Shown in pieces: positions 25,593-33,364 of a stretch of 42,626 nucleotides of DNA (its first letter is position 1; each line of letters starts with the position of its first letter). The translations under genes and the position numbers were made by a program. The notes under the pieces were generated by a model, which was not told the DNA's origin, did not search any database, and saw only the letters and a program-made list of their open reading frames with translations. This DNA comes from Pseudomonadota bacterium (GTDB taxonomy: Bacteria; Pseudomonadota; Gammaproteobacteria; Burkholderiales; Burkholderiaceae_C), in the NCBI GenBank assembly GCA_018241225.1, contig JAFEEG010000034.1, positions 1 to 42,626 on the forward strand. Direction: 5' to 3'.

Positions 25593-26775
25593 GCGCGTGC
25601 GCAGCGTCTGCGTGGCCGTACTTGCTTTGAATGAGAGAGTGCGCATAGGTTTCGACTTCTTGGATGAGGCTCAGCGCCTGGCGCTGTGAGAATGCGAGGC
25701 GGTCCTCGCCGCCGGTGACCAGCGCCTTGGATTCCAGGACGGCGATCATCAGATCCGTGCAGCGGCCCACGCTGCCTTGCAGCCATGCGGTGCGCAGGTC
25801 GAGCTTCATGTCCGCATAGTTCGGTGAGGCCTCGAGCTGCTCGACGACCTGGCCGATGCTTTCAGCGGCGCGGGCCGGCGCAAAGCCCAACACCGTGATC
25901 CGCCCGATTGCCGCGGTGATCGACACGTACAGCCGGGCTTGGGCCGTCTCCGGGGAGTCAGCCGCGACGTAGCCGTCGAATCCGACACGGCCGGCGATGG
26001 CTTCCCCTTCCTGCGCGATCGCACCGATCTGCTGCGCGAGGGAATCGTTGAAGTTGGCGATGCTGTCGGCACTCAGGCCGCCTTCCCAGGCCATGCACAA
26101 GGCGCCGGCAGCGGCATCCACGGCCTGCGCGCGCAGCCAGTCGGGGACGGGGGCGCCGGGCACGCAGCGCTGCGCGATCGCGCCACCCAAGTCCATCGCC
26201 CGCATGTGCAGGCCGCGCAGCGTGTCGCTTCGAACCTTCTCGTCGGCCATGATCCCTGGGCGGGTCGCCACGGCGCCGAGCAGGCGCGTGAGAAGCTTCA
26301 CCGTCGAGATGTGCACCTTGGCTGCCTCGCTCTCACGCATGGAGTTCAGGGCACCGGTGAAGTTGCCCTTGGGCCGGGGAGCCGGCGGGGGCGCGGCGCG
26401 GGCCGGCGCGGGCTCGGTGGCGCCAGGCGTTGAGAAGCGTTGAGGCGCCGCAGATGGTCGCTCGGCCCGTGTGGCCGAAGCGGGGGTTGCCTGGGCCTGG
26501 GGCTGCGCAGTCGCCGATTGAGTGGCACGCGCCGCCGCGGCTCGGACCCCATGCGGGGTTGCTGCCGGAGCGGAAGCGGGAGCCTGAGACGTGGCCGGGG
26601 CCGGTGCTGCAGCTGCTGCGGGCGCCTCGCCCGCCTGGCCGGAACTGGCGGTGAACATCCTGCCTGTCTTGAGCTGATGCTTCATAAGCTTGCTCGCGCC
26701 CCCGAAGCCGAGGGTTGCAGACGCGGCCGGCGCAGGTGCGGGCGCCGCCGCGTTGGGATCCGTGCGTGAGGTCAT
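25543..26775 (-). CDS. Hypothetical protein with Ala/Pro-rich N-terminus, element block
   Basis: A 410-residue protein starting at the ATG at 26775, which overlaps the preceding stop by 4 bases. The first ~140 residues are a low-complexity Ala/Pro/Gln region, probably a disordered linker. The remaining ~270 residues are helical, including an AAGALCMAWEGGL stretch. There is no signal peptide or membrane span, so it is probably cytoplasmic. I do not recognise the family. The frame extends upstream but without a plausible start. Confidence 0.62.
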   Translation of the reverse strand: MTSRTDPNAAAPAPAPAASATLGFGGASKLMKHQLKTGRMFTASSGQAGEAPAAAAAPAPATSQAPASAPAATPHGVRAAAARATQSATAQPQAQATPASATRAERPSAAPQRFSTPGATEPAPARAAPPPAPRPKGNFTGALNSMRESEAAKVHISTVKLLTRLLGAVATRPGIMADEKVRSDTLRGLHMRAMDLGGAIAQRCVPGAPVPDWLRAQAVDAAAGALCMAWEGGLSADSIANFNDSLAQQIGAIAQEGEAIAGRVGFDGYVAADSPETAQARLYVSITAAIGRITVLGFAPARAAESIGQVVEQLEASPNYADMKLDLRTAWLQGSVGRCTDLMIAVLESKALVTGGEDRLAFSQRQALSLIQEVETYAHSLIQSKYGHADAAHAHAEGSDPEPGSVPCAG

Positions 26776-27251
26776 TCCGCCAATGCCACTGCGGGCTTGT
26801 CCGCTTCGAGCAAGCGCGCAGCGAGCGTCGCAGCGTAGCTCTCCAGTGCGATGTGTTCTTCCTGGTAGCCGTCGGCCAGGTATGCCGACAGGACCGCCTT
26901 CAGGTCGACCGACTTCTGCTCGTTCCAGCCGAAGAGGCGGTCTGCCGCCTGCTGGAACAGCAGGCCGCGCAGGACACCGACTTCTTCGCCAAGAGGACGC
27001 ACGGAGACGCCAATCCCGAAGGGCTCCACGCCCGGATGGCACTGCGCTGCGACAAGGTCCATGTCGAACTCGCTCTCGATCCCGGCGCTGAGCTCGCGGG
27101 CGAGGCGCACGGCCTGCAGCGCGACGAGCGGCATGAAGGAGAACCCCTCGGTGCCCAGAACGTCACTCGGCTGGAAGACCGTCTCGCCCACGGTGAAAAC
27201 CGCGCCGTTCTGGGCGGCCAGCTTCTGGAGCAGCTTTTCTACGGAGATCAT
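26772..27251 (-). CDS. Hypothetical protein of the element block
   Basis: A 159-residue soluble protein, acidic and rich in Leu and Val, starting at an ATG 15 bases after the stop of the 171-residue protein gene. Its stop overlaps the start of the Ala/Pro-rich protein (ATGA), so the two are probably made together. No recognised domain. Confidence 0.58.
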   Translation of the reverse strand: MISVEKLLQKLAAQNGAVFTVGETVFQPSDVLGTEGFSFMPLVALQAVRLARELSAGIESEFDMDLVAAQCHPGVEPFGIGVSVRPLGEEVGVLRGLLFQQAADRLFGWNEQKSVDLKAVLSAYLADGYQEEHIALESYAATLAARLLEADKPAVALAE

Positions 27252-27266
27252 CTCGAGGGCCTGCCC

Positions 27267-27782
27267 TTAGGCGGCCATGGGGCGCCGTACGTATTCGTCC
27301 TCGCCTTCGAGGTCCAGATCACCCTGGATCATCTGCAGCAGGCCCAGCGCCAGGCGCCCGGTCGTGATGGGTTCGTCGCCGCGGGAGATCTCCGCCTCGG
27401 TCTGGGGGATCGCCACGCCGGTGTCTTCGATGCCCGACTTGTGGTTGCGGATGCGCTCCAGAGCGCCGGCCGGATCGAGCAGAATGGTCTGCTGGACCGA
27501 GCGCCAGTCCAGGTCCGGAGCGCAGATGTTGCAGCACTCCTCGACGGACAGGACCCCGTCGTTGCGGGCCACCCAGTCGCGGCCGATCTCCAGATCTTCC
27601 ACGGTGACGTTCTTCGGCAGGGCCTTGCCCTCCTCCCGGTGGCGCGCCAGCGTCACCATGTCGTCGATGCTCGCCCGAATCAGGCTCGCAGCAAGCTTTC
27701 GCTCACCCTCGGTGGCGAAGTGGTAAAGCTCGACGTCGTCGAGGACGATGTCTTTGTTCCAACCGGCGGAAGGCATGACCAT
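27267..27782 (-). CDS. Hypothetical acidic protein of the element block
   Basis: A 171-residue, acidic, soluble protein with a central SVEECCNICAPDLDW segment carrying three cysteines and a Gln/Leu-rich C-terminus. An ATG GTC ATG start cluster at 27782 leaves the first codon uncertain. It is spaced 15 bases from both its neighbours. No family recognised. Confidence 0.58.
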   Translation of the reverse strand: MVMPSAGWNKDIVLDDVELYHFATEGERKLAASLIRASIDDMVTLARHREEGKALPKNVTVEDLEIGRDWVARNDGVLSVEECCNICAPDLDWRSVQQTILLDPAGALERIRNHKSGIEDTGVAIPQTEAEISRGDEPITTGRLALGLLQMIQGDLDLEGEDEYVRRPMAA

Positions 27783-27797
27783 GATGATTTCTTGGGC

Positions 27798-28082
27798 CTA
27801 CGGCCGCTTGTAGTTGCTGGAGAAGCGCAGGCGGATGCCCTGCTTCGGGGACGCGCCATGCGCACACTGGCGGTCGCGCTTGAGCTCGCGGAGCATTCGC
27901 GAGTAGCGCTCGTCGAATGCGGCGCCGTCGAAGCTCCCGGCCTTGCACACGTCCGCCTTCGGCTTGCCGTGCACGATCGTCGAGACGAACAGCGAACGCA
28001 GGTCGTCGGGCAGAAGTTCAATGCGCGCCAGCAGCCGGCCGAGACGCCCTGCTGAAGCCTCGCGCACAGCGGCCAGCCCCAT
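27798..28082 (-). CDS. Small protein of the element block, possible helix-turn-helix
   Basis: A 94-residue basic protein from the ATG at 28082, starting directly after the preceding stop. The stretch LPDDLRSLFVSTIVHGKPKA followed by FDERYSRMLRELKR has the spacing of a sigma-region-4-like helix-turn-helix, but this is a visual impression only. If it is a DNA-binding protein it would be a candidate regulator of the block. Confidence 0.5.
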   Translation of the reverse strand: MGLAAVREASAGRLGRLLARIELLPDDLRSLFVSTIVHGKPKADVCKAGSFDGAAFDERYSRMLRELKRDRQCAHGASPKQGIRLRFSSNYKRP

Positions 28083-28084
28083 GG

Positions 28085-28396
28085 TCAGCCTCGCGGACGA
28101 TCGCTGGCGGCCGCGTCGCGCGGAGCGTCGGGCGTGTGGCGCAGCACGGGGACGCTCTCGCGCCACTGGGCGCGGGCTTCCAGAAGGCTGGAGCGCGCAG
28201 GCGCGCCGCCGGCGGCGTAGTCTCCCAGGACGCTCTTGACCTTGTCGATGTTGATGCCCACGCCAGCGGAGCAGCGCTCCAGCAGACCGCTCAGTTGGGT
28301 TGCGCGTTCTGGCGAAGGAGCGATGCCCGACATGGTCATCGATACGCCTGCGAGAAGTGCTGTCATTGCATGAGACTTTTGGTTATCAATCTGCAT
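28085..28396 (-). CDS. Small hypothetical protein of the element block
   Basis: A 103-residue protein. An AAAGGA eight bases before the ATG at 28396 decides the start. A short, weakly hydrophobic segment near residues 11-25 may be a poor signal peptide; the rest is helical and charged, with a single cysteine. It lies 60 bases after the gene for the C-terminal half of the topoisomerase. No family recognised. Confidence 0.52.
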   Translation of the reverse strand: MQIDNQKSHAMTALLAGVSMTMSGIAPSPERATQLSGLLERCSAGVGINIDKVKSVLGDYAAGGAPARSSLLEARAQWRESVPVLRHTPDAPRDAAASDRPRG

Positions 28397-28456
28397 GTTT
28401 CGGTTCCTTTATTTACATTGTGTCGTTATTCTTTCGCGGTCGAATGTATTTTCAAG

Positions 28457-28963
28457 TCACCTGTTCTGGGAAGTTCCTGGTGCAGCCTTGCTGGATGAGA
28501 AGGCCTCGGCGAGCAACCTTTTCACCATTTCGGAAATCTTTTGTTTGAGCAGAGCGGATTGCGCGCGACCTGCGGCCACGTCTGCGAGGGCCAACTCCCA
28601 CAGGGCAGTCATTGAGACGCTCTTGAGCGAGTCGGGCAGCTGGCCGAGCAGGTGCGAGCCAAACTCTGTGATGTGCAGCTGGTGCTTCTTTCCCTTCTTC
28701 ACGCGGTTCAGAAGCCCACGATCGATATGGTTCGCGATGATGGTCCCGCGGGTGCGCGAGGTGCCGATGCCTTGCACGCGCTTGAGCATCTCGCGCTCTT
28801 GCTCCGATCGGCCGAACTTGTGGGCCGACAGCATGTCGTCCATGAGCTCGTCTTCGGTGTAGGGGCTCGGAGGAGTCGTGCGCTTGGCTTCGACCTTCGC
28901 GGCGACGGCGAACATCACCGCGCCGGTCTGGTAGCCCGCGAACTTGTCGGTGGCGTCGCTCAT
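28457..28963 (-). CDS. C-terminal half of a split type IA topoisomerase (TopB/TraE-like)
   Basis: A 168-residue protein that matches the last part of topoisomerase III. TTPPSPYTEDELMDDM at 29-44 aligns with the conserved TPPPRYTEGTL region. GIGTSRTRGTIIANHIDRGLL at 65-85 aligns with the GLGTPATRA...RG motif. LPDSLKSVSMTALWE at 109-123 aligns with the closing MTA-WE segment. In normal TopB this follows the catalytic part in one chain. Here it starts from its own ATG, overlapping the stop of the N-terminal-half gene (ATGA), so the two are coupled and probably assemble. Reading both halves as one gene broken by a frameshift is the main alternative. Confidence 0.7.
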   Translation of the reverse strand: MSDATDKFAGYQTGAVMFAVAAKVEAKRTTPPSPYTEDELMDDMLSAHKFGRSEQEREMLKRVQGIGTSRTRGTIIANHIDRGLLNRVKKGKKHQLHITEFGSHLLGQLPDSLKSVSMTALWELALADVAAGRAQSALLKQKISEMVKRLLAEAFSSSKAAPGTSQNR

Positions 28964-30480
28964 CCTCGAATCCTTTCGATCTCGGCCCTGACTTCGCCTG
29001 GGCCACCGGTCCCGCCCTCGGTTTCGCCGCTGGTTTCTGCGTCGGCCTCGACTTCCTTCCAGCCCTTGCGGATCTCCTGCTTTTGCGTCGCGCGGAACTC
29101 GTCGCGTCCGAAGGTGCCGATCAGGGAGTGCTGGCGGTACAGGTAGGCGGGATAGAACTGCGCCATGAAGCGATTGGCGATGGTGCGAAAGACGGCCTGC
29201 TCTTTCGGGTTCGCACTGGAGCTGGGCAGCCCCATCGGGACGATCGCAAAGTGCTCGTCGAGCTTGGAGTCATTGAAGGCCGCGCCCTTGATTTCCATGT
29301 GCGCGCCTTGCGCTTTGCCGGGAAAGAGCTTGGCCAGCTGGCTCATGACCTTGCGGGCGTCTTCATGCATCGACTCGGGGAGGAAGCGGCAATCGGTCCC
29401 CACGTAGGAGATCGCCTTGCTCTTGTAAAGGTTCTGGGCCGCCTCCGTCACCTCGTCCAGGGTCATCCCATGCTGGCGGGCAGCCTCGGCCTGCAGGGCA
29501 CCCAGGGAGAACGGGAGCGGCGGCTTCTCGCTGTGCTCCTGGGCGGTGGCCTGGACGCACACGCCCTTCAGGCCGCCGGTGATGGCGCGCACGATCTGCT
29601 TGGCCACCTCCTCGTCCACGATGCGGCCCTCCTGGTCGAAGCCAGGCGTCCCAGCAGCTTCCTCGCGCTTGTGCCAGCGCATGACCGTTCCGTCGCGCAG
29701 AGTGATGACGGGAATGAAGTAGTCGACCGATCGGAATTTCTCGATGGCCAGGCGGCGCATCTCCACCATGTTCAGCACTGGGGTCTGAACCCGACCGACG
29801 CCGACGCTCGACTTGCGAAGCAGCGCCTGGTAGGCCATCGAAGGGTTCAGACCCCAGACCCAGTCCAGGTACTGGCGCACACGAGCCGCCTCACCGCGCA
29901 GCGCCCACTTCGGGTCGCCATTTCGGTCGAACGGCTTCTTCAGGGTTTCGGCAATGTCTTGCGCCCGGTTCGAGACGAGCTCGACCCGCAGGACATTCGG
30001 ACCCGTCGGGTCGATGCCGAAGTGTTCCAGCAGCTCGTCGACGATCAGCTGGCCTTCGCGGTCCGTGTCGCCGGCGTTGATCACCCGCACGCCGCGGCGC
30101 AGGAAGCGCTTGGCCACCACGTACGGGCCGATCGGCTTACCAGCGCCGCGCGTGCGCTTGGCACCCTTCTTCTCGTCGGTGCGGGGATGGGCGATCAGCC
30201 GATCAGGCAGAACTGGCAGGAAGTCCTTGTAGCGATCAAAGGCCCGTTCTTGCTCGAGCTTGGCCATGTCGGGGCTCAGGTACTCCGAGACCCGGGCCGT
30301 GGACAGCAAGTGACCCGCCAGCGGAAGGACAATGTCGCCGTTGTCCATCACGAAGTAGCCGTCGCGGCCCGCATCCTTGGCATTGGTGCAGTTGGTGCCG
30401 TAGGCAAGCTTCATCCCGGCGACCAGGTCCCTGGCTGCCGAAGGCTTCTCCGCAATCCATACGGTCTGACTTGCACTCAT
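28960..30480 (-). CDS. N-terminal/catalytic half of a type IA topoisomerase III (TopB/TraE-like)
   Basis: From the ATG at 30480, 506 residues; a TTG one codon earlier is an alternative. The Toprim domain shows WIAEKPSAARDL (Glu11, Lys12) and AGDTDREGQL (Asp138, Asp140, Glu142). The GVGRVQTPVL motif lies at about 227-236 and the conserved KPPLPFSLGALQ at 319-330. The catalytic tyrosine is expected as Tyr359 in KAISYVGTD. In most type IA enzymes this reads Y-x-R (YPRSD or YMRTD), whereas here the arginine is Gly361. The chain stops before the C-terminal region, which the next gene supplies. Enzymes of this type resolve single-strand intermediates and are common in plasmids (TraE) and integrative elements. 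Confidence 0.8.
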   Translation of the reverse strand: MSASQTVWIAEKPSAARDLVAGMKLAYGTNCTNAKDAGRDGYFVMDNGDIVLPLAGHLLSTARVSEYLSPDMAKLEQERAFDRYKDFLPVLPDRLIAHPRTDEKKGAKRTRGAGKPIGPYVVAKRFLRRGVRVINAGDTDREGQLIVDELLEHFGIDPTGPNVLRVELVSNRAQDIAETLKKPFDRNGDPKWALRGEAARVRQYLDWVWGLNPSMAYQALLRKSSVGVGRVQTPVLNMVEMRRLAIEKFRSVDYFIPVITLRDGTVMRWHKREEAAGTPGFDQEGRIVDEEVAKQIVRAITGGLKGVCVQATAQEHSEKPPLPFSLGALQAEAARQHGMTLDEVTEAAQNLYKSKAISYVGTDCRFLPESMHEDARKVMSQLAKLFPGKAQGAHMEIKGAAFNDSKLDEHFAIVPMGLPSSSANPKEQAVFRTIANRFMAQFYPAYLYRQHSLIGTFGRDEFRATQKQEIRKGWKEVEADAETSGETEGGTGGPGEVRAEIERIRG

Positions 30481-30529
30481 CAATCGTTGCTTCTTCTGGC
30501 GTTTTATTTATTCGCATGAATGTTACGGC

Positions 30530-30571
30530 CCAACGCAAATATCCGCGCAAAAGTTTCCGGTTTTGCGTTGG
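30530..30571. repeat. Nested inverted repeat upstream of the topoisomerase genes
   Basis: CCAACGCAAA (30530-30539) and TTTGCGTTGG (30562-30571) form a perfect 10-bp dyad. Inside it, CGCAAAA (30546-30552) pairs with TTTTGCG (30561-30567) around an 8-base loop, so two alternative hairpins share one arm. A short T run follows on the plus strand. The position, 50-90 bases upstream of the topoisomerase start, suits an operator or attenuator. No oriT nick motif was recognised. Confidence 0.55.
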
Positions 30572-30652
30572 TTTTTGGTGGTGCGGACGAGCGGGTGGAG
30601 GCTGAGGTGACCGGCGCAGGGCCGGGGATTGGCTGTTGGATAGGATCTCGCC

Positions 30653-31291
30653 ATGAGCGAAAGCGACGAGCGCGCTGCCTGAAGTCCGCCGTGAACAGTT
30701 CACGAGTCTTCTGCGGTCCACACTTGCCAGGGACCCGGACTTCTTTGACCGCCTACAGGCGGAGTCGCACGGCGACTCTCTGGGGGCCTTGCGCGAGTGG
30801 CAGGCCCTGAACGGATCACTTTTCGAAGAGAGACAGGCATACATTGACCTGCCACCGGCACAGTGGCCACCGGCACAGTTCAACTGGGACTTCTCGTTTG
30901 AAGGTCAGCGCCGCGCAGCTCGACGGCTGCAAGCCTGCCGACTTCAAGAGGAGCTGCCCCCGCGGCTTCGTGCGGGGGGAGATGCCTCTCGCGGCCCTCG
31001 ATCAGCACCTTGGGGCACCACAGCCGACGGGACACCCCAGAGGAGCTCTGGAGTCTTGGTTCGCAAAGCAAGGTGGCAAGCGCGATCGCGTACTTGCGGC
31101 AAGGGCTGCCTATCACCCCTCCTCTCATACGACCCGTGAACGGTGAATTCATCTTCGAGGGCGGCCACCACCGGTACGCGGAAGCGAAGGCCGTTGGCCT
31201 GCCGGTGATTCCCCTCTTAGCCGACCCCGAGCATGTCGAGGAGCTAGACCAGAGTGCTCCTGTGACCTGGGTCGCAAGAGCCGACGGCTAG
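30653..31291 (+). pseudogene. Frameshifted ParB-like nuclease/partition-domain gene
   Basis: Coding character moves through three frames. An ATG at 30653 (MSESDERA) passes to a second frame carrying LPEVRREQFTSLLRSTLARD and FNWDFSFE. Near 30900 it moves to a third frame, with KVSAAQLDGCKPADFKRSC and MPLAALDQHLG. Near 31030 it returns to the first frame, with TPEELWSLGSQSKVASAI and the ParB-like core FEGGHHRYAEAKAVGLPVIPLL. Joined, they give about 210 residues. Each step is a shift of the same sign, which suggests three single-base insertions or two-base losses, or sequencing error. It lies opposite the strand of the block's other genes. Confidence 0.6.
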
Positions 31292-31294
31292 CTC

Positions 31295-32194
31295 CTACTG
31301 CGCCTGGGCAGCTGACGCCTTGAGGACGATCCGCCTCTTACTCGTGATGATCTCCCCGATCGCCGGATTCACGCTCACCAGTTTCTCGCCGCTCGGAAAC
31401 GTTTCACCCACCGCCACCCGGCGGCCGCTCTTGAAAGTCACCCCGCTGGCCTGGGCCTCGGTGAGGCCTGCCTCGTCCTTGGTCACCCGTTCAGTGGGCG
31501 CGTTCTGGCCGGCCCCGCCGACGGGAACTTGTGCCGCGATCTGCACTGGCCCGGCCGAGTCTTTGCGGACCGGCTGATCGGCAGCCTTCGGGCGCGCCGC
31601 CGTGGCCAGAGCCTCGACTTGCTCGCGCTCTTGGCGCTCCAAGGCTTCCTGGGCCGCCTTGGCCGCCGCCTTGGCCGCCTTTTGCTCGCGTTCGGCTTTG
31701 GCCTGGCGCTCAGCCTTCGCCTTGCGTTCAGCCTCCTCGGCAGCTCGTGCCGCCTTGAGTGCCTCGGTGACCTTGCTGGCCGCCTCTGCCTTCTGCGCAG
31801 CTACAGGCGCCAGTGTCTTCTCAGGCGCCTGCTGCACGACAAGAGGGGCCGAAGGTGCGGGGGCGGGCTCGGGAGCTGGCGCCGGCGACGCCGCCTCAGC
31901 TCGGGCAATCACCGGCGAGCCGGTGAGGTCGCTCCTCTGCGCAGGCACCCGACTGGGGACCGGATCGGATGGTGTCTCCAGGGAGGCCAGGGCCTGTACG
32001 TCCGAGCCCGGATCCATCTGGACCACCAGGTTGGACACCTGCTGCAAGCGGGCTGTGTCATCCAGGGCCGCCTGGAGCCGATTCCACAAGGGGACCGCTA
32101 CGCCGACGCCTCCGACCGCCAGGCCGAGCAGGAACGCCGAGGCCAGCCAGGCCCATGCCGTGAAGCGGATTCGATTGATAACGCTCAGATGCAT
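31295..32194 (-). CDS. Membrane-anchored coiled-coil protein with PilP/GspC-like C-terminus
   Basis: A 299-residue protein. One membrane span at about residues 13-36 (WAWLASAFLLGLAVGGVGVAV) leaves a long periplasmic part. The middle is Pro/Ala-rich and then a highly charged Ala/Lys/Glu coiled coil at about 140-210. The C-terminal ~40 residues include VAVGETFPSGEKLVSVNP, a motif also seen in the 184-residue protein of this block. This layout resembles inner-membrane proteins of type IV pili or IncI-type transfer systems (PilP or TraP/DotF), but identity is not established. It is followed after one base by the bactofilin gene. Confidence 0.7.
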   Translation of the reverse strand: MHLSVINRIRFTAWAWLASAFLLGLAVGGVGVAVPLWNRLQAALDDTARLQQVSNLVVQMDPGSDVQALASLETPSDPVPSRVPAQRSDLTGSPVIARAEAASPAPAPEPAPAPSAPLVVQQAPEKTLAPVAAQKAEAASKVTEALKAARAAEEAERKAKAERQAKAEREQKAAKAAAKAAQEALERQEREQVEALATAARPKAADQPVRKDSAGPVQIAAQVPVGGAGQNAPTERVTKDEAGLTEAQASGVTFKSGRRVAVGETFPSGEKLVSVNPAIGEIITSKRRIVLKASAAQAQ

Positions 32195-32195
32195 C

Positions 32196-32648
32196 TCAGC
32201 CGTGTCCCGCGCCCAGCATCGACTTCATGACGCTGGAGTTCATGTTCGCTCCCGGGGGAATCGCGAAGCTCGGCGCGCGCAGCACCGCGTGGATGTCCGC
32301 GCCAGCGCCGATGGTCAGTTCCTCGCTGGCGATGAGCAGTGCGCTGTCCTTCGCCGCGATGGTGACGTCCCCTACCTTGCCGACGACGATGATCCGCTCG
32401 GCGGTGAGGCGCCCGAAGAACTTGCCGCCCTGGGCAATGATCACGGCTCCCCTTCTGCACTCGAGGGTTCCGCGATAGGTCCCGTAGATCACCGCCCCGC
32501 AGTCCAGCTTCGAGGTCCCCTCGAACTCTGCCCGCGGCGGAAAGACCATGCCGATCCCGTACTCCTGGATCGAAAGCTGAAGGACGCCGGTGGCGGGTTC
32601 GTCCTCGAGATCAGGCACGTGACAGGAAGAGATCGGGTTGGAGTTCAT
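32196..32648 (-). CDS. Bactofilin family protein (polymer-forming cytoskeletal protein)
   Basis: A 150-residue protein built from a bactofilin-type beta-helix: TLECRRGAVIIAQGGKFFGRL, then TAERIIVVGKVGDVTIAAKDS, with the regular spacing of hydrophobic and small residues seen in bactofilins. Short polar tails flank the repeats, and there is no membrane span. Bactofilins polymerise and scaffold localised cell-envelope functions. Here the gene sits between two single-span membrane proteins in a transfer-type block, so it may organise the apparatus. The family is recognised from pattern only. Confidence 0.7.
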   Translation of the reverse strand: MNSNPISSCHVPDLEDEPATGVLQLSIQEYGIGMVFPPRAEFEGTSKLDCGAVIYGTYRGTLECRRGAVIIAQGGKFFGRLTAERIIVVGKVGDVTIAAKDSALLIASEELTIGAGADIHAVLRAPSFAIPPGANMNSSVMKSMLGAGHG

Positions 32649-32672
32649 CTGGGAGGAGAGGCCTAGGTCTAT

Positions 32673-33227
32673 TCAGTTCGAACCGTCGCGCACGAGCACG
32701 CTGGACGTCGGGGTCCTGTAGATGCGGCGGGTCGGGTCGGTCTGCAGGAGGCGCTCGCCGCTGGGGAGCGCGCCACCGACATTCACCCGCATCGACTTGC
32801 GAGGCGCGCCGTCGATAGCGATCGACAGGCCCTCGGCATCCACGCCGACCACCGTCCACTTGGGAAGGGCAGTGCTCCGACGTTGCTCAGCGGCCGAACC
32901 GGACAGATACATCTGGAGAAAGAGGCCTAGGGCGAATGCCGCGGCGACGCAGGAGACGCTGAGCATCACAACGGTGCGCATCCGGATCCTGCCGGCGATC
33001 GAGTTGCGATTGGCCAGGCAAGCCTCACCAGCGCCAATGGTGATCCACGGAACGCCCCTCGCCTCGATCAGGGGCCCCCCGAAGCCAGCCAGTTCGATGA
33101 CGTCGGATCGCAGTATTGCCCGCGTCCAGTCGGTCGATGTGACCTGCCCTTGGCTGGAAAGACCGCGCTGCCTGGCGCCGGCTGCCACAGCGGTCGTTGC
33201 GGCCTTGGCGGCCGTTTGCGTATTCAT
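32673..33227 (-). CDS. Single-span membrane protein with PilP/GspC-like C-terminus
   Basis: A 184-residue protein with a cytoplasmic ~80-residue N-terminus, a span at about 83-107 (VVMLSVSCVAAAFALGLFL), and a periplasmic C-terminus of about 75 residues. WTVVGVDAEGLSIAIDG leads to VNVGGALPSGERLLQTDP at 148-165, similar to the C-terminus of the coiled-coil membrane protein two genes downstream. It is the first gene of the leftmost-reading minus-strand cluster and is preceded by an AT-rich stretch with a TATAAT. Confidence 0.65.
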   Translation of the reverse strand: MNTQTAAKAATTAVAAGARQRGLSSQGQVTSTDWTRAILRSDVIELAGFGGPLIEARGVPWITIGAGEACLANRNSIAGRIRMRTVVMLSVSCVAAAFALGLFLQMYLSGSAAEQRRSTALPKWTVVGVDAEGLSIAIDGAPRKSMRVNVGGALPSGERLLQTDPTRRIYRTPTSSVLVRDGSN

Positions 33228-33364
33228 TCGGTGATCCCCAGTCGTGCTCCGCCGGACTGGTGTCGCGAATGTTCTCGCGCCCTATTTCGTCCGCAAAATT
33301 ATATGTATGCGGGGCATAGTATCATCGTCTTACCGATCTGATCAACCATCAAACTTCCGCGCGG
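33228..33364. promoter_or_regulatory. AT-rich divergent control region
   Basis: This 137-base gap separates the minus-strand membrane protein from the divergent M15-type gene. The minus strand shows a perfect TATAAT at 33298-33303, with no good -35 at the usual distance. CCAGTC (33238-33243) and GACTGG (33255-33260) form a short dyad close to the minus-strand start. A role as divergent promoter region is inferred. Confidence 0.4.

Noticed and set aside
29083..30519. 478-residue plus-strand frame opposite the topoisomerase
   Set aside because: It mirrors the catalytic half of the topoisomerase and has no recognised domain.
30540..30560. Possible oriT nick site next to the nested inverted repeat
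   Set aside because: The sequence near the repeat lacks a recognisable IncP-type (TATCCTG) or IncI-type (CATCCTG) nick motif, and no relaxase gene is nearby.
30846..30880. Short tandem repeat (two copies of CCACCGGCACAGT)
   Set aside because: Only two copies; they fall in the coding part of the frameshifted ParB-like gene and encode a repeated PPAQ, so no separate function is needed.
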